Assembly: GCF_009617595.1 (NCBI RefSeq)
Contig: NZ_WIXK01000003.1
Coordinates: 124,001 to 188,000, forward strand
Length of the DNA: 64,000 nucleotides
Direction: 5' to 3'
Source of the DNA: Tritonibacter aquimaris
GTDB lineage: Bacteria; Pseudomonadota; Alphaproteobacteria; Rhodobacterales; Rhodobacteraceae
Below are positions 8,532-17,156 of this stretch, one piece after another (the first letter of the stretch is position 1; every line of letters begins with the position of its first letter). The notes under the pieces were generated by a model. That model was not told where the DNA came from. It worked only from the letters and a program-made list of their open reading frames with translations, and did no database searches. The position numbers and the translations under genes were made by a program.

Positions 8532-9111
8532 ACCAAAGATACTTGCCTTTGATACCTCGGCCGCGCATTGCGCGGCCGCCGTGCTTTGTGGCGATGAGAT
8601 CCGCGCAAACCGCCTTGAGGAAATGGCGCGTGGTCAGGCCGACCGGCTGATGGACCTGTTGGAAGAGGTGCTCAGTGAGGCTGGCATCAGCTGGCAGGAT
8701 CTGGATGCCATCGGCGTTGGCATCGGCCCCGGCAATTTCACCGGCATCCGCATCTCTGTTGCTGCGGCCCGTGGTCTGGCGCTGGGGCTGAATATTCCTG
8801 CGGTGGGGGTGGATGGCTTTGATGCGCGCGCAGCTGACGGTATATTGGCGGCGGTGCCCGCCCCCCGAGATCAGGTCTATATAAACGCGGGCGCGCCGCG
8901 TCTCACCACCCGCCAAGAGGCCGAAGACATCGCCCGCGGCGCAGGGCAAACCCTGCACATAGAAGCAAGCCCCAAAGACATCGCCACCCAAATCGCGCAA
9001 CACACCCGTGCCCGGTTTCACGATGATCCCGCCGCCCCGGCACCGCTCTATATCAAACCCGCCGATGCCGCCCCCTCCCGCGATGTCCCGCCCGCTCTGA
9101 TCGATGGCTGA
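8521..9111 (+). CDS. tsaB: tRNA threonylcarbamoyladenosine biosynthesis protein TsaB
   Basis: 196-residue ASKHA-fold partner of TsaD in making t6A37 on ANN-decoding tRNAs. Visible family segments are ILAFDTSAAHCAAAVL, the linker AIGVGIGPGNFTGIRI and AARGLALGLNIPAVGVDGF. The start is a TTG at 8521 inside the 3' end of the Nfu gene; no better start is available in this frame. It overlaps rimI by 8 bp. The TsaB-RimI pairing is common and makes the assignment secure. Confidence 0.93.
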   Translation: MPSEPKILAFDTSAAHCAAAVLCGDEIRANRLEEMARGQADRLMDLLEEVLSEAGISWQDLDAIGVGIGPGNFTGIRISVAAARGLALGLNIPAVGVDGFDARAADGILAAVPAPRDQVYINAGAPRLTTRQEAEDIARGAGQTLHIEASPKDIATQIAQHTRARFHDDPAAPAPLYIKPADAAPSRDVPPALIDG

Positions 9112-9535
9112 CACCGCACTCAGCGCCGAAATGCTGGCCGCAACCCATAAGGCCGCCTTTCAGCATCAGCGCCCCTGGAGCGCGGCTGAGTTCACCTCAT
9201 TGCTGGCAAGCCCGCTCATATTTACCTGTGGCGACAGCCGCGCCTTTGCCCTGGTACGCGTGGTCGCCGATGAGGCAGAGCTTCTGACCCTTGCCACCCA
9301 CCCGGACCACCAACGCCAGGGCCTTGCCCGCGCGCTGATGCCGCTCTGGCAACAGAGCGCACAGTCCCGCGGCGCACAGGCTGCGTTTCTGGAAGTGGCC
9401 GCCGACAATGACGCCGCACTTGCCCTTTACAGCCAGACCGGATTTGCCCGCGTGGGCCAGCGTCCCAATTATTACACCTCGCCTGATGGTAGAGTGGTCG
9501 ACGCCATTTTGATGCGCAGCACGCTTATTGGTTAA
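9104..9535 (+). CDS. rimI: Ribosomal protein S18-alanine N-acetyltransferase RimI (GNAT)
   Basis: 143-residue GNAT acetyltransferase. The acetyl-CoA loop is HPDHQRQGLARALM, preceded by the beta strand ELLTLATHP and followed by AAFLEVAADNDAALALYSQTGF, the classic RimI C-terminal pattern with RPNYYTSPDGRVVDAILM. RimI acetylates the N-terminus of S18. Here it is the last gene of nfu-tsaB-rimI. A broader protein N-acetyltransferase role cannot be excluded. Confidence 0.88.
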   Translation: MADTALSAEMLAATHKAAFQHQRPWSAAEFTSLLASPLIFTCGDSRAFALVRVVADEAELLTLATHPDHQRQGLARALMPLWQQSAQSRGAQAAFLEVAADNDAALALYSQTGFARVGQRPNYYTSPDGRVVDAILMRSTLIG

Positions 9536-9561
9536 GAAATCCACGGTGAAATCCCGCTTCT

Positions 9562-9577
9562 TCGACCAAATGGTCAA
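9562..9577. promoter_or_regulatory. RutR-like operator upstream of the nucleoside transporter
   Basis: TCGACCAAATGGTCAA matches the known RutR consensus TTGACCA-N2-TGGTCAA at 13 of 14 fixed positions. It lies about 130 bp before the BMP-protein gene, just upstream of a TTGACC -35-like element at 9585-9590. RutR is a TetR-family repressor/activator released by uracil or thymine, so control by pyrimidine supply is inferred. Confidence 0.55.
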
Positions 9578-9708
9578 AAAACCATTGACCCTCCCGCAAA
9601 GCTGCGCCCTAAATCCATTCACAAACAGCTGATCCGCGCAAATTCAGCACATACAACAGGCGGATCGGACAACGGGACATTTGTCGAATAACAGACCGGG
9701 AGAAAACC

Positions 9709-10707
9709 ATGACCCTGATGAAATCTTTCCTTGGCGCGACCGCCGCGCTGGCCCTCACCGCGGGTGCATCTCTTGCAGATCCCGCGCTGATCTTTGACCT
9801 CGGCGGTAAATTCGACAAATCGTTCAATGAGGCCGCCCACAATGGCGCGTCCCGCTGGGCCGAGGAAACCGGCGGCAAATACCGTGAGATCGAACTGCAA
9901 TCAGAAGCACAGCGCGAACAGGCGCTGCGCCGTTTTGCCGAAGCAGGCTCCAACCCGATTGTCACCATGGGCTTTGGCATGGCGGATCCGCTGACCACCG
10001 TAGCACCGGATTACCCCGACACCAAATTTGTGGTGGTGGATGTGAACTGGCTCGACGCCCCCAACCTGCGCCAGATCGGTTTTGCCGAGCATGAAGGCTC
10101 ATATCTTGTGGGCATGATGGCGGCGATGGCGTCGAAATCCGGCACCGTCGGCTTTATTGGTGGCATGGATGTGCCGCTCATCCGTCACTTTGCCTGCGGC
10201 TATGCCCAGGGCGTAAAAGCAGTGAACCCCGATGCAAACGTGATCGCCAATATGACCGGCACAACACCCGCGGCCTGGAACGACCCGGTCAAAGGCTCTG
10301 AGCTGACCAAAGCGCAGATCTCCCAAGGCGCGGATGTGGTTTACGCCGCAGCAGGCGGCACCGGCGTGGGCGTGCTGCAGACCGCAGCGGATGAAAACAT
10401 CCTGTCCATCGGCGTCGACAGCAACCAAAACCACCTGCATCCGGGCAAGGTACTGACATCTATGCTGAAACGCGTTGACGTGGCCGTTTATGAAGCCATG
10501 AAAGCGGGCGACGCACTGGAAACCGGTGTCTTCACCATGGGCCTCGCCGAAGAAGGTGTGGGCGTTGCACTTGACGAAAACAACAAAGACCTGGTCAGCG
10601 CCGAGATGCAGGAAAAAGTTGCAACCGCGCGCCAGCAGATCATCGATGGCGAACTGAACGTTGTGTCTTATTACACCGACAACAGCTGCCCGGTTCTTGA
10701 GTTCTAA
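9709..10707 (+). CDS. BMP-family ABC transporter substrate-binding protein (nucleoside type)
   Basis: 332 residues. Residues 1-23 form a signal peptide ending AGASLA without a lipobox cysteine, so the product is periplasmic rather than lipid-anchored. DLGGKFDKSFNEAAHNGASRW and GMAFADPL-like (GFGMADPLTTVAPDYP) are characteristic of the PnrA/BMP family, which binds nucleosides; VGFIGGMDVPLIRHFACGY and DVVYAAAGGTGVG add to this. It heads a four-gene transporter operon and is followed by a strong hairpin. The family contains purine and pyrimidine binders; the RutR-like site favours pyrimidines. Confidence 0.92.
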   Translation: MTLMKSFLGATAALALTAGASLADPALIFDLGGKFDKSFNEAAHNGASRWAEETGGKYREIELQSEAQREQALRRFAEAGSNPIVTMGFGMADPLTTVAPDYPDTKFVVVDVNWLDAPNLRQIGFAEHEGSYLVGMMAAMASKSGTVGFIGGMDVPLIRHFACGYAQGVKAVNPDANVIANMTGTTPAAWNDPVKGSELTKAQISQGADVVYAAAGGTGVGVLQTAADENILSIGVDSNQNHLHPGKVLTSMLKRVDVAVYEAMKAGDALETGVFTMGLAEEGVGVALDENNKDLVSAEMQEKVATARQQIIDGELNVVSYYTDNSCPVLEF

Positions 10708-10735
10708 TCCAGACCCCGAAACCACTCTGATCCAG

Positions 10736-10776
10736 CCCGGAAGGCGCAATATAGCGCCTTCCGGGTTCCCCATTTT
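10736..10776 (+). terminator. Intercistronic hairpin between binding protein and ATPase genes
   Basis: A perfect 12-bp stem (10736-10747 with 10754-10765) around a 6-nt loop, followed a few bases later by ATTTTT. It probably lowers expression of the downstream ATPase and permeases relative to the binding protein. Confidence 0.55.
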
Positions 10777-10862
10777 TCAGAGCTTCCCTAAAAACAATAC
10801 TGATTCATAAGACCATCCCGAAACGGGATCGCCGCACAGGCCTTGTGGCAACAGGAGCAGCC

Positions 10863-12392
10863 ATGACGACACCCGCGATCGAGCTCAAAAACATCTCGAA
10901 ATCCTTCGGCCCGGTGCAGGCAAACAAAGACATCTCCATCAAGGTGAACCCCGGCACCATTCACGGCATCATTGGTGAAAACGGCGCGGGCAAATCCACC
11001 CTGATGAGCATCCTCTACGGGTTTTACAAAGCCGACCGCGGCGAAATCTGGATCAACGGCAAACACACCACCATCCCCGACAGCCAGGCGGCCATTGCCG
11101 CAGGCATCGGCATGGTGTTTCAGCATTTCAAACTGGTGGAAAACTTCACCGTGCTGGAAAACATCATCCTGGGCGCCGAAGATGGCGGCCTGTTGCGCCC
11201 CTCTCTCGCCAAGGCCCGCAAGACGCTGAAAACACTGGCCCGCGAGTATGAGCTCAACGTTGACCCGGATGCGCGCATCGATGAAATCGGCGTTGGCATG
11301 CAGCAGCGGGTGGAAATCCTCAAGGCGCTCTACCGTCAGGCCGATATTCTTATTCTTGATGAACCCACCGGGGTTCTGACCCCGGCTGAGGCCGATCAGC
11401 TGTTCCGCATTCTGGATCGGCTGCGCTCGGAAGGCAAAACCATCATCCTGATCACGCATAAACTGCGCGAAATCATGGAATACACCAACACCGTGTCTGT
11501 GATGCGCCGCGGCCAGATGACCGCCACGGTCAAAACCACGGAAACCAGCCCCGAGCACCTAGCTGAGCTGATGGTAGGCCGCAAGGTGCTGCTACAGGTA
11601 GATAAAGTTCCCGCCAAACCCGGCGCGCCGATCCTTGAAATTGAAAACCTACATGTCGCAGATGATGCAGGCGTGGAACGGGTCAAAGGCATCGACCTTA
11701 CCGTGCGCGCCGGTGAAATCCTTGGCATCGCGGGGGTTGCGGGCAATGGCCAGTCGGAACTGCTTGAGGTTCTGGGCGGCATGCGCACAGGTCAGGGTTC
11801 GATCAAACTGCACGGCGATCCCCTGCCCCTGTCTGGCCATGGGGCCGACGGGCGCGCGCGCCGCGCTGCCCACATCGGCCACGTGCCCGAAGACCGCCAG
11901 CGCGAAGGGCTGATCATGGATTTCCACGCCTGGGAAAACGTGGCCTTTGGCTATCACCGCGCGGCTGAGTTCCAAAAAGGCGTGCTGATGGACAACGCCG
12001 CCCTGCGCGCCGACACCGAGGCCAAGATGGCTAAATTTGATGTCCGCCCCCCTGATCCCTGGCTTGCGGCGAAAAACTTCTCCGGCGGCAACCAGCAGAA
12101 AATCGTGGTCGCCCGCGAGATCGAACGCAACCCCGATCTCTTGCTGGTGGGCCAGCCCACCCGCGGCGTTGACATCGGCGCAATTGAATTCATCCACCAG
12201 CAGATCGTCGCCCTGCGCGATCAGGGCAAGGCGATCCTTCTGGTCTCGGTCGAACTCGAAGAGATCCTGTCGCTCGCCGATCGGGTCGCGGTGATGTTTG
12301 ACGGCCATATTATGGGCGAACGTCAGGCCGCAGACACAGATGAAAAAGAACTGGGCCTGATGATGGCCGGCATGCAAGCGGAGAACGCCTGA
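10863..12392 (+). CDS. Nucleoside ABC transporter ATP-binding protein (two NBDs)
   Basis: 509 residues from the ATG at 10863, chosen because CAGGAG precedes it by seven bases (a GTG 18 bp upstream lacks this). Domain 1 (about 1-240): Walker A GENGAGKST, Walker B ILDEPTGVLTP. Its signature region VGMQQRVEILKAL lacks the LSGGQ core, as is usual for domain 1 in this family. Domain 2 (about 255-500): GVAGNGQSE in place of a canonical P-loop, signature FSGGNQQK, then GQPTRGVDIGAIEFI. This matches the NupA/XylG-like duplicated ATPases that power BMP-type nucleoside import. It overlaps the permease gene by 1 bp. Confidence 0.94.
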   Translation: MTTPAIELKNISKSFGPVQANKDISIKVNPGTIHGIIGENGAGKSTLMSILYGFYKADRGEIWINGKHTTIPDSQAAIAAGIGMVFQHFKLVENFTVLENIILGAEDGGLLRPSLAKARKTLKTLAREYELNVDPDARIDEIGVGMQQRVEILKALYRQADILILDEPTGVLTPAEADQLFRILDRLRSEGKTIILITHKLREIMEYTNTVSVMRRGQMTATVKTTETSPEHLAELMVGRKVLLQVDKVPAKPGAPILEIENLHVADDAGVERVKGIDLTVRAGEILGIAGVAGNGQSELLEVLGGMRTGQGSIKLHGDPLPLSGHGADGRARRAAHIGHVPEDRQREGLIMDFHAWENVAFGYHRAAEFQKGVLMDNAALRADTEAKMAKFDVRPPDPWLAAKNFSGGNQQKIVVAREIERNPDLLLVGQPTRGVDIGAIEFIHQQIVALRDQGKAILLVSVELEEILSLADRVAVMFDGHIMGERQAADTDEKELGLMMAGMQAENA

Positions 12393-13486
12393 TGGAAAAG
12401 ATGCCAAAATGGGCCGATATCGTCCTGATCCCGCTGATCAGCCTGGCACTTGCGGTTGCAATCTCTGCCCTTGTGATCCTCGCCATCGGCGAAAGCCCGA
12501 CCGAGGCGATCTCATTGATGATCGAAGGCGCGCTTGGCTCCACCTATGGCTGGGGCTACACGCTCTATTATACCACCAACTTCCTGTTCACGGGCCTTGC
12601 GGTCGCGGTGGCCTATCACGCTGGGCTGTTTAATATCGGCGGCGAAGGTCAGGCCATGCTTGGCGGGCTTGGCGTGGCAATCGCCTGCCTGTTCATCCCC
12701 TGGCCCCATTGGACCATTGCATTGCTCGCCGCCAGCATTGCCGCAGCCCTGTTTGGCGCGGCCTGGGCCGCGATCCCCGCCTATCTTCAGGCCAAACGCG
12801 GCAGCCATGTCGTGATCACCACCATCATGTTCAACTTCATCGCCGCCGCCGTGCTGAACTACATGCTGGTCAATGTGCTGAAACCCGCAGGCTCGCAAGA
12901 TCCCGCCTCGGCGCGTTTCCCCGAGGCGATGCATCTGCCCAACCTGCATGAACTCCTGCTACCCCTTGGCATCAACTTTTCCAAAAACGCCCCCGCCAAT
13001 GTGACCCTTCTGGTGGCGCTTGGTGCCTGTGTGCTGGTGTGGCTCTTGATCTGGCGCACCTGGCTTGGCTATGAAATCCGCTCCTACGGCAAATCGGAAA
13101 CCGGCGCGCGTTACGCGGGCATGTCCCCCACCAAGATCACCATGATCGCCATGCTGATCTCTGGCGCGCTTTGCGGCATGATGGCAATCAACAACGTGAT
13201 GGGCGAAGCCGAACGCCTGGTGCTGAACGCAACCGAGGGCGCGGGCTTCATCGGCATCGCCGTGGCGCTGATGGGCCGCAACCACCCGTTTGGGGTGCTC
13301 TTGGCCGCGCTCCTCTTTGGCTTCCTCTATCAAGGCGGCGCTGAGCTTGCACTCTGGACCTCGATCCCGCGTGAACTCATCGTGGTCATTCAGGCGCTGG
13401 TCATCCTCTTTACCGGCGCGCTCGACAACATGGTGCGCATGCCGCTGGAAAAACTCTTCATTGCCCTGCGTAAGGAGACCAACTGA
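12392..13486 (+). CDS. Nucleoside ABC transporter permease (first)
   Basis: 364-residue multi-span membrane protein of the BPD_transp_2 (ribose/nucleoside) type. Membrane segments begin around residues 8-32, 56-75 and 80-130. GLAVAVAYHAGLFNIGGEGQAMLGG is the family hallmark, and GFIGIAVALMGRNHPFGVLLAALLFG its C-terminal signature. It is linked to its neighbours by TGATG stop-start overlaps on both sides. It forms a heterodimeric channel with the next gene product. Confidence 0.93.
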   Translation: MEKMPKWADIVLIPLISLALAVAISALVILAIGESPTEAISLMIEGALGSTYGWGYTLYYTTNFLFTGLAVAVAYHAGLFNIGGEGQAMLGGLGVAIACLFIPWPHWTIALLAASIAAALFGAAWAAIPAYLQAKRGSHVVITTIMFNFIAAAVLNYMLVNVLKPAGSQDPASARFPEAMHLPNLHELLLPLGINFSKNAPANVTLLVALGACVLVWLLIWRTWLGYEIRSYGKSETGARYAGMSPTKITMIAMLISGALCGMMAINNVMGEAERLVLNATEGAGFIGIAVALMGRNHPFGVLLAALLFGFLYQGGAELALWTSIPRELIVVIQALVILFTGALDNMVRMPLEKLFIALRKETN

Positions 13487-14496
13487 TGGACTTCTTCACC
13501 CTGATTCAGATCCTCGACAGCACCCTGCGTCTGGCCACCCCGCTGCTTCTGGCCTGTCTTGCCGGGCTCTATTCCGAACGCGCAGGCATCTTTGACATCG
13601 GCCTTGAGGGCAAAATGCTGATGGCTGCGTTTTTCTCAGCAGCCATTGCCGCTACCACCGGCAATGCGTGGCTTGGCCTGCTGGCGGGCACAGGCGCCTC
13701 TTTGATGCTCGCGGCACTGCATGGCGTCGCTTCGATCACCTTTCGCGGTAACCAGCTGATCTCTGGCGTTGCCGTGAACTTCCTTGCCGCAGGTCTCACG
13801 GTTTTGATCGCACAAAGCTGGTTCAAACAGGGCGGGCGCACGCCTTCTCTGCTGGGCAATGGCCGCTTTGACCCGATTGAACTCCCCTTCGCCATCGGCC
13901 CAACCGAGGCAGAGGCCGCAGGCCGCCCGCTCTCGCATCTCCTGGCAGAAGCAGGCCCGCTGCAACAGGCCTATTCTGAACTGATCTCGGGCCACTCCAT
14001 CCTTGTCTACCTGTCGCTGCTTCTGGTGCCCTTCACCGCCTGGCTGCTGTTTGGCACCCGCTTTGGCCTGCGCCTGCGCGCGGTGGGGGAAAACCCGGCG
14101 GCGGTGGATACCGCAGGGATCTCGGTTGTAGGGCTGCGCTATGCGGCGGTTATGATCTGCGGCGTGCTTTGCGGCATTGCAGGCGCATATCTGTCCACCG
14201 CGCTACAGGCCGGTTTTGTCAAAGACATGTCCGCAGGCCGGGGCTTTATCGCCCTTGCCGCGCTGATCTTTGCCAAATGGCGACCGTGGCACGCGCTTGG
14301 GGCTTGCTTGCTCTTTGGCCTGTTTCAGGCGCTCGAACTGCGCCCCGACGTGCTTGAGGCGATCTTCCAGGTGAAAATCCAATCCCAGTTCCTCGGCGCG
14401 CTGCCCTATGTGATGACCGTGGTGATCCTGGCCGGTTTTGTCGGCAAAGCGGTGCCACCAAAATCCGGCGGTGAACCCTACGTGAAAGAACGATAA
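13486..14496 (+). CDS. Nucleoside ABC transporter permease (second)
   Basis: 336-residue BPD_transp_2 permease. The N-terminal LLLACLAGLYSERAGIFDIGLEGKMLM and the C-terminal GRGFIALAALIFAKWRPWHALGACLLFG are the paired hallmarks of the second subunit of BMP-type nucleoside importers. About 8-9 membrane segments are visible. It begins at a TGATG overlap with the first permease. Last gene of the transporter operon; a long GC-rich hairpin follows. Confidence 0.93.
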   Translation: MDFFTLIQILDSTLRLATPLLLACLAGLYSERAGIFDIGLEGKMLMAAFFSAAIAATTGNAWLGLLAGTGASLMLAALHGVASITFRGNQLISGVAVNFLAAGLTVLIAQSWFKQGGRTPSLLGNGRFDPIELPFAIGPTEAEAAGRPLSHLLAEAGPLQQAYSELISGHSILVYLSLLLVPFTAWLLFGTRFGLRLRAVGENPAAVDTAGISVVGLRYAAVMICGVLCGIAGAYLSTALQAGFVKDMSAGRGFIALAALIFAKWRPWHALGACLLFGLFQALELRPDVLEAIFQVKIQSQFLGALPYVMTVVILAGFVGKAVPPKSGGEPYVKER

Positions 14497-14507
14497 ACCC
14501 ACAAGAC

Positions 14508-14541
14508 GCCGCGCCCCACCACCACACACACCGGGCGCGGC
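14508..14541 (+). terminator. GC-rich hairpin after the nucleoside transporter operon
   Basis: GCCGCGCCC (14508-14516) pairs with GGGCGCGGC (14533-14541) around a 16-nt loop. There is no T run, so it may be an RNA-stabilising structure or a weak terminator. Confidence 0.4.
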
Positions 14542-14627
14542 TCACAAATTCCACTCAAATTCAATTCAGCTGACGTTAGCGCCTATATTCAGTTGATTTT
14601 TCTCCCCTCCAGCGCTCTAACAAACCT

Positions 14628-15542
14628 ATGAATATCTACCTCCCGATTGCAGAAATCTCGGTCAACGCATTCCTCTTGCTTGGTCTTGGCGGCATCGTCG
14701 GCATTCTGTCCGGCATGTTTGGTGTGGGCGGAGGGTTCCTTCTGACGCCCCTGTTGTTTTTCATCGGTGTGCCGCCCGCTGTGGCTGTGGCCACCGGGGC
14801 CAATCAGATTGTGGCCTCCTCGGTCTCTGGGGTGCTGGCCCATCTCAGGCGCAAATCGGTTGATCTCAAGATGGGGGTAGTGCTGCAAATCGGCGGCGTA
14901 ATTGGTGCGGCTGCTGGGGTTGCCATCTTCAACTACCTGAAATCACTGGGTCAGGTCGATCTCTTCGTGACTCTGTGCTATGTGGGCTTTCTGGGCATCG
15001 TGGGGGGGCTGATGTTCATCGAAAGCGTCAACGCCCTGCGCAAATCCCGCCGCGGCGGCCCGCCCAAGCGCAAACAGCGCAACTGGGTGCATAAGATGCC
15101 GCTAAAGACCCGGTTTCGCACCTCACAGCTTTATATCTCGGTGATCCCCCCCATTGCGGTGGGCTGTCTTGTGGGTGTGCTGACCGCCGTAATGGGCGTT
15201 GGCGGTGGCTTTATCATGGTGCCTGCGATGATCTATGTGCTGGGAATTCCCACCAAAGTGGTGATTGGCACCTCGCTGTTTCAGATCATCACCGTGACCG
15301 GGGCCACCACCATGATGCATGCGGTGACCAACCAGACCGTCGATATTGTGCTTGCGGTGCTCTTGCTTGTTGGTGGGGTTATTGGCGCGCAGTTTGGCTC
15401 GTTTCTCGGCAGCTTCCTCAAGGCCGAACAGCTGCGCATCCTGCTCGCACTCATTGTGCTGGCCGTCTGTGGCAAACTGGCGCTGGATCTGCTGCTGCCC
15501 CCGTCCGAACCTTTCTCAATCGCGCAGACACGGGCGAGCTGA
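14628..15542 (+). CDS. Sulfite exporter TauE/SafE family protein
   Basis: 304-residue inner-membrane protein with two internal repeats, each starting with a glycine-rich motif (GILSGMFGVGGGFLLTPLL near residues 25-45 and GVLTAVMGVGGGFIMVPAM near 180-200). This is the defining architecture of the TauE/SafE (DUF81) anion exporters; about 8 membrane segments are expected. Substrates in the family include sulfite, sulfoacetate and related organosulfonates. The immediately following TIGR02186 gene is 2 bp away and probably co-transcribed. Confidence 0.9.
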   Translation: MNIYLPIAEISVNAFLLLGLGGIVGILSGMFGVGGGFLLTPLLFFIGVPPAVAVATGANQIVASSVSGVLAHLRRKSVDLKMGVVLQIGGVIGAAAGVAIFNYLKSLGQVDLFVTLCYVGFLGIVGGLMFIESVNALRKSRRGGPPKRKQRNWVHKMPLKTRFRTSQLYISVIPPIAVGCLVGVLTAVMGVGGGFIMVPAMIYVLGIPTKVVIGTSLFQIITVTGATTMMHAVTNQTVDIVLAVLLLVGGVIGAQFGSFLGSFLKAEQLRILLALIVLAVCGKLALDLLLPPSEPFSIAQTRAS

Positions 15543-15544
15543 AG

Positions 15545-16312
15545 ATGATCAAACCTCTCCTCGTCGCTGCAGCATTGCTCATGGCCCTGCCCGTTCAGGC
15601 CAAGGAAAGCGTAGTGCTCGGTCTCAGCCAGAACAGTGTTGAAATCACCACTGATTTTGACGGTTCCGACATTTTGATCTTTGGCGCGATCAAACGCGAA
15701 ATCCCCATTCCCGATGACAGCCCGCTTGAGGTGATCGTCACCCTGTCTGGCCCCTCGCTGCCTGCGGTGGTGCGACGCAAAGATCGCCGTTTTGGCATCT
15801 GGACCAATGTGGAAAGCGTCGAAATCGACCGCGCGCCGATCTTTTATGCGGTCGCCACCAGCGCGCCGTTCGATCAGATGCTAAGCGCCTCGGAAGATCG
15901 CCGCCACCGGGTGTCGATTGAACGCGCCATCTTGTCCATCGGCGCCAAAGTCAGCAATGAAAACGCCGAAACCTTCCAAGAAGCGCTGGTGCGCGTGCGC
16001 GAAGAAGACGGCAAATATGTGCTGTTGGAAAACACCGTTGATGTGGATCAGCAGACCCTGTTTCGCACCACGATCCAAATGCCACCGGACCTGACTGAAG
16101 GGGCCTATACCGCGCGCATTCTGCTGACCCGCGAGGCTCAGGTGGTGGCGGCGCATAGTGCGGAGATTGAAGTGCGCAAGGTGGGGCTGGAGCGGTTCCT
16201 GTTCAACCTGTCGCGCGAACAGCCCTGGGCTTACGGCGTGCTCGCACTGGTGATTGCCGCGCTTGCGGGCTGGGGGGCTTCTGCCATCTTCTCCCTGCTG
16301 CGCAACCGCTAA
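15545..16312 (+). CDS. TIGR02186 family membrane-anchored periplasmic protein
   Basis: 255 residues: a signal peptide (1-19, ending PVQA), a periplasmic beta-rich body with the family segment ITTDFDGSDILIFGAIKRE, and a single C-terminal membrane helix (about 228-250) ending in a short RNR tail. TIGR02186 proteins of unknown function occur almost only beside TauE/SafE genes in alphaproteobacteria. That points to a partner in anion export or sulfur metabolism. Two-base spacing to the exporter supports co-translation. Confidence 0.87.
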   Translation: MIKPLLVAAALLMALPVQAKESVVLGLSQNSVEITTDFDGSDILIFGAIKREIPIPDDSPLEVIVTLSGPSLPAVVRRKDRRFGIWTNVESVEIDRAPIFYAVATSAPFDQMLSASEDRRHRVSIERAILSIGAKVSNENAETFQEALVRVREEDGKYVLLENTVDVDQQTLFRTTIQMPPDLTEGAYTARILLTREAQVVAAHSAEIEVRKVGLERFLFNLSREQPWAYGVLALVIAALAGWGASAIFSLLRNR

Positions 16313-16345
16313 GTCAGGGCGCAGCCAGAGTGTTTAAGTGTGACC

Positions 16346-16405
16346 GCCTCGGGCTTTGCCCGAGGCTCGGCCCAACAGGCCATCTGCACGCTTGCGTGCA
16401 GTTTT
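16346..16405 (+). terminator. Double hairpin terminator after the TauE/TIGR02186 pair
   Basis: First stem GCCTCGGGC/GCCCGAGGC (16346-16354 with 16358-16366), second stem CTGCACG/CGTGCAG (16384-16390 with 16395-16401) followed by TTTT. It separates these genes from the convergent SDR gene. Confidence 0.65.
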
Positions 16406-16427
16406 GGCTTGGCGGGAGTACCCCCCT

Positions 16428-17156
16428 TTAACCGCGGCCGATATAGGGCATTTTGGTCGCCATCACCGTCATGAACTGCACATTTGCTTCCAGCGGCAAA
16501 TTGGCCATATGCAGCACTGATCGCGCCGCATCTTCCACCGCAAAACTCTCCATCACCGGCGCGTCAGGATCCACAGCGCGCGCCCGCGCAATCAGATCTT
16601 CGACCATCGGGGTGCGCGCATTGCCAATATCGATCTGACTGCAGGCAATGTTAAATTCCCGCCCATCCAGCGACAGCGATTTGGTCAGCCCGGTGATGGC
16701 CGCTTTGGTCACCGCATAAGGCGTACTTTGCGGGCGCGGCACATGGGCGGCAATGGAGCCATTGTTGATAATACGCCCCCCGCCCTGCGCCCGCATCTGC
16801 GCAAATGCCGCGCGCGCCGCTAGAAACATGCCAGAAAGGTTCACATCAACAGAGGCATACCAATCTTCCAGCGCGATCTCATCAATCAGCCCCGATGCGG
16901 TAAAGATCCCCGCATTGTTAAACAGCACATCGATTTGCCCGGCCTCAGCCGTAAAGTGCTGAAAGGCCGCCTCAACCTCTGCGGGCCTTGTCACATCCGC
17001 CTGAAGCACAATGGCACGGCGTTGACCCTCAGCGATCTGCTGCAAGTGGTCCGCGCGCCGTGCCAACAGGCCAACCACCCAGCCCTCCGCGAGGAAAAGC
17101 TCTGCAACTGCGCGGCCAATGCCCGAACTCGCCCCGGTGATCAAAATGCTGCTCAT
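16428..17156 (-). CDS. Short-chain dehydrogenase/reductase
   Basis: 242-residue classical SDR. The cofactor loop GASSGIG is at residues 8-14, NNAG near 85, a catalytic Ser in IINNGSIAAH, and the active-site YAVTK. The C-terminus (NLPLEANVQFMTVMATKMPYIGRG) resembles the serine/3-hydroxy-acid dehydrogenase-like SDRs, but the substrate cannot be deduced. It overlaps the upstream helicase gene by 4 bp (ATGA), indicating co-transcription although no functional link is obvious. Confidence 0.9.
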   Translation of the reverse strand: MSSILITGASSGIGRAVAELFLAEGWVVGLLARRADHLQQIAEGQRRAIVLQADVTRPAEVEAAFQHFTAEAGQIDVLFNNAGIFTASGLIDEIALEDWYASVDVNLSGMFLAARAAFAQMRAQGGGRIINNGSIAAHVPRPQSTPYAVTKAAITGLTKSLSLDGREFNIACSQIDIGNARTPMVEDLIARARAVDPDAPVMESFAVEDAARSVLHMANLPLEANVQFMTVMATKMPYIGRG

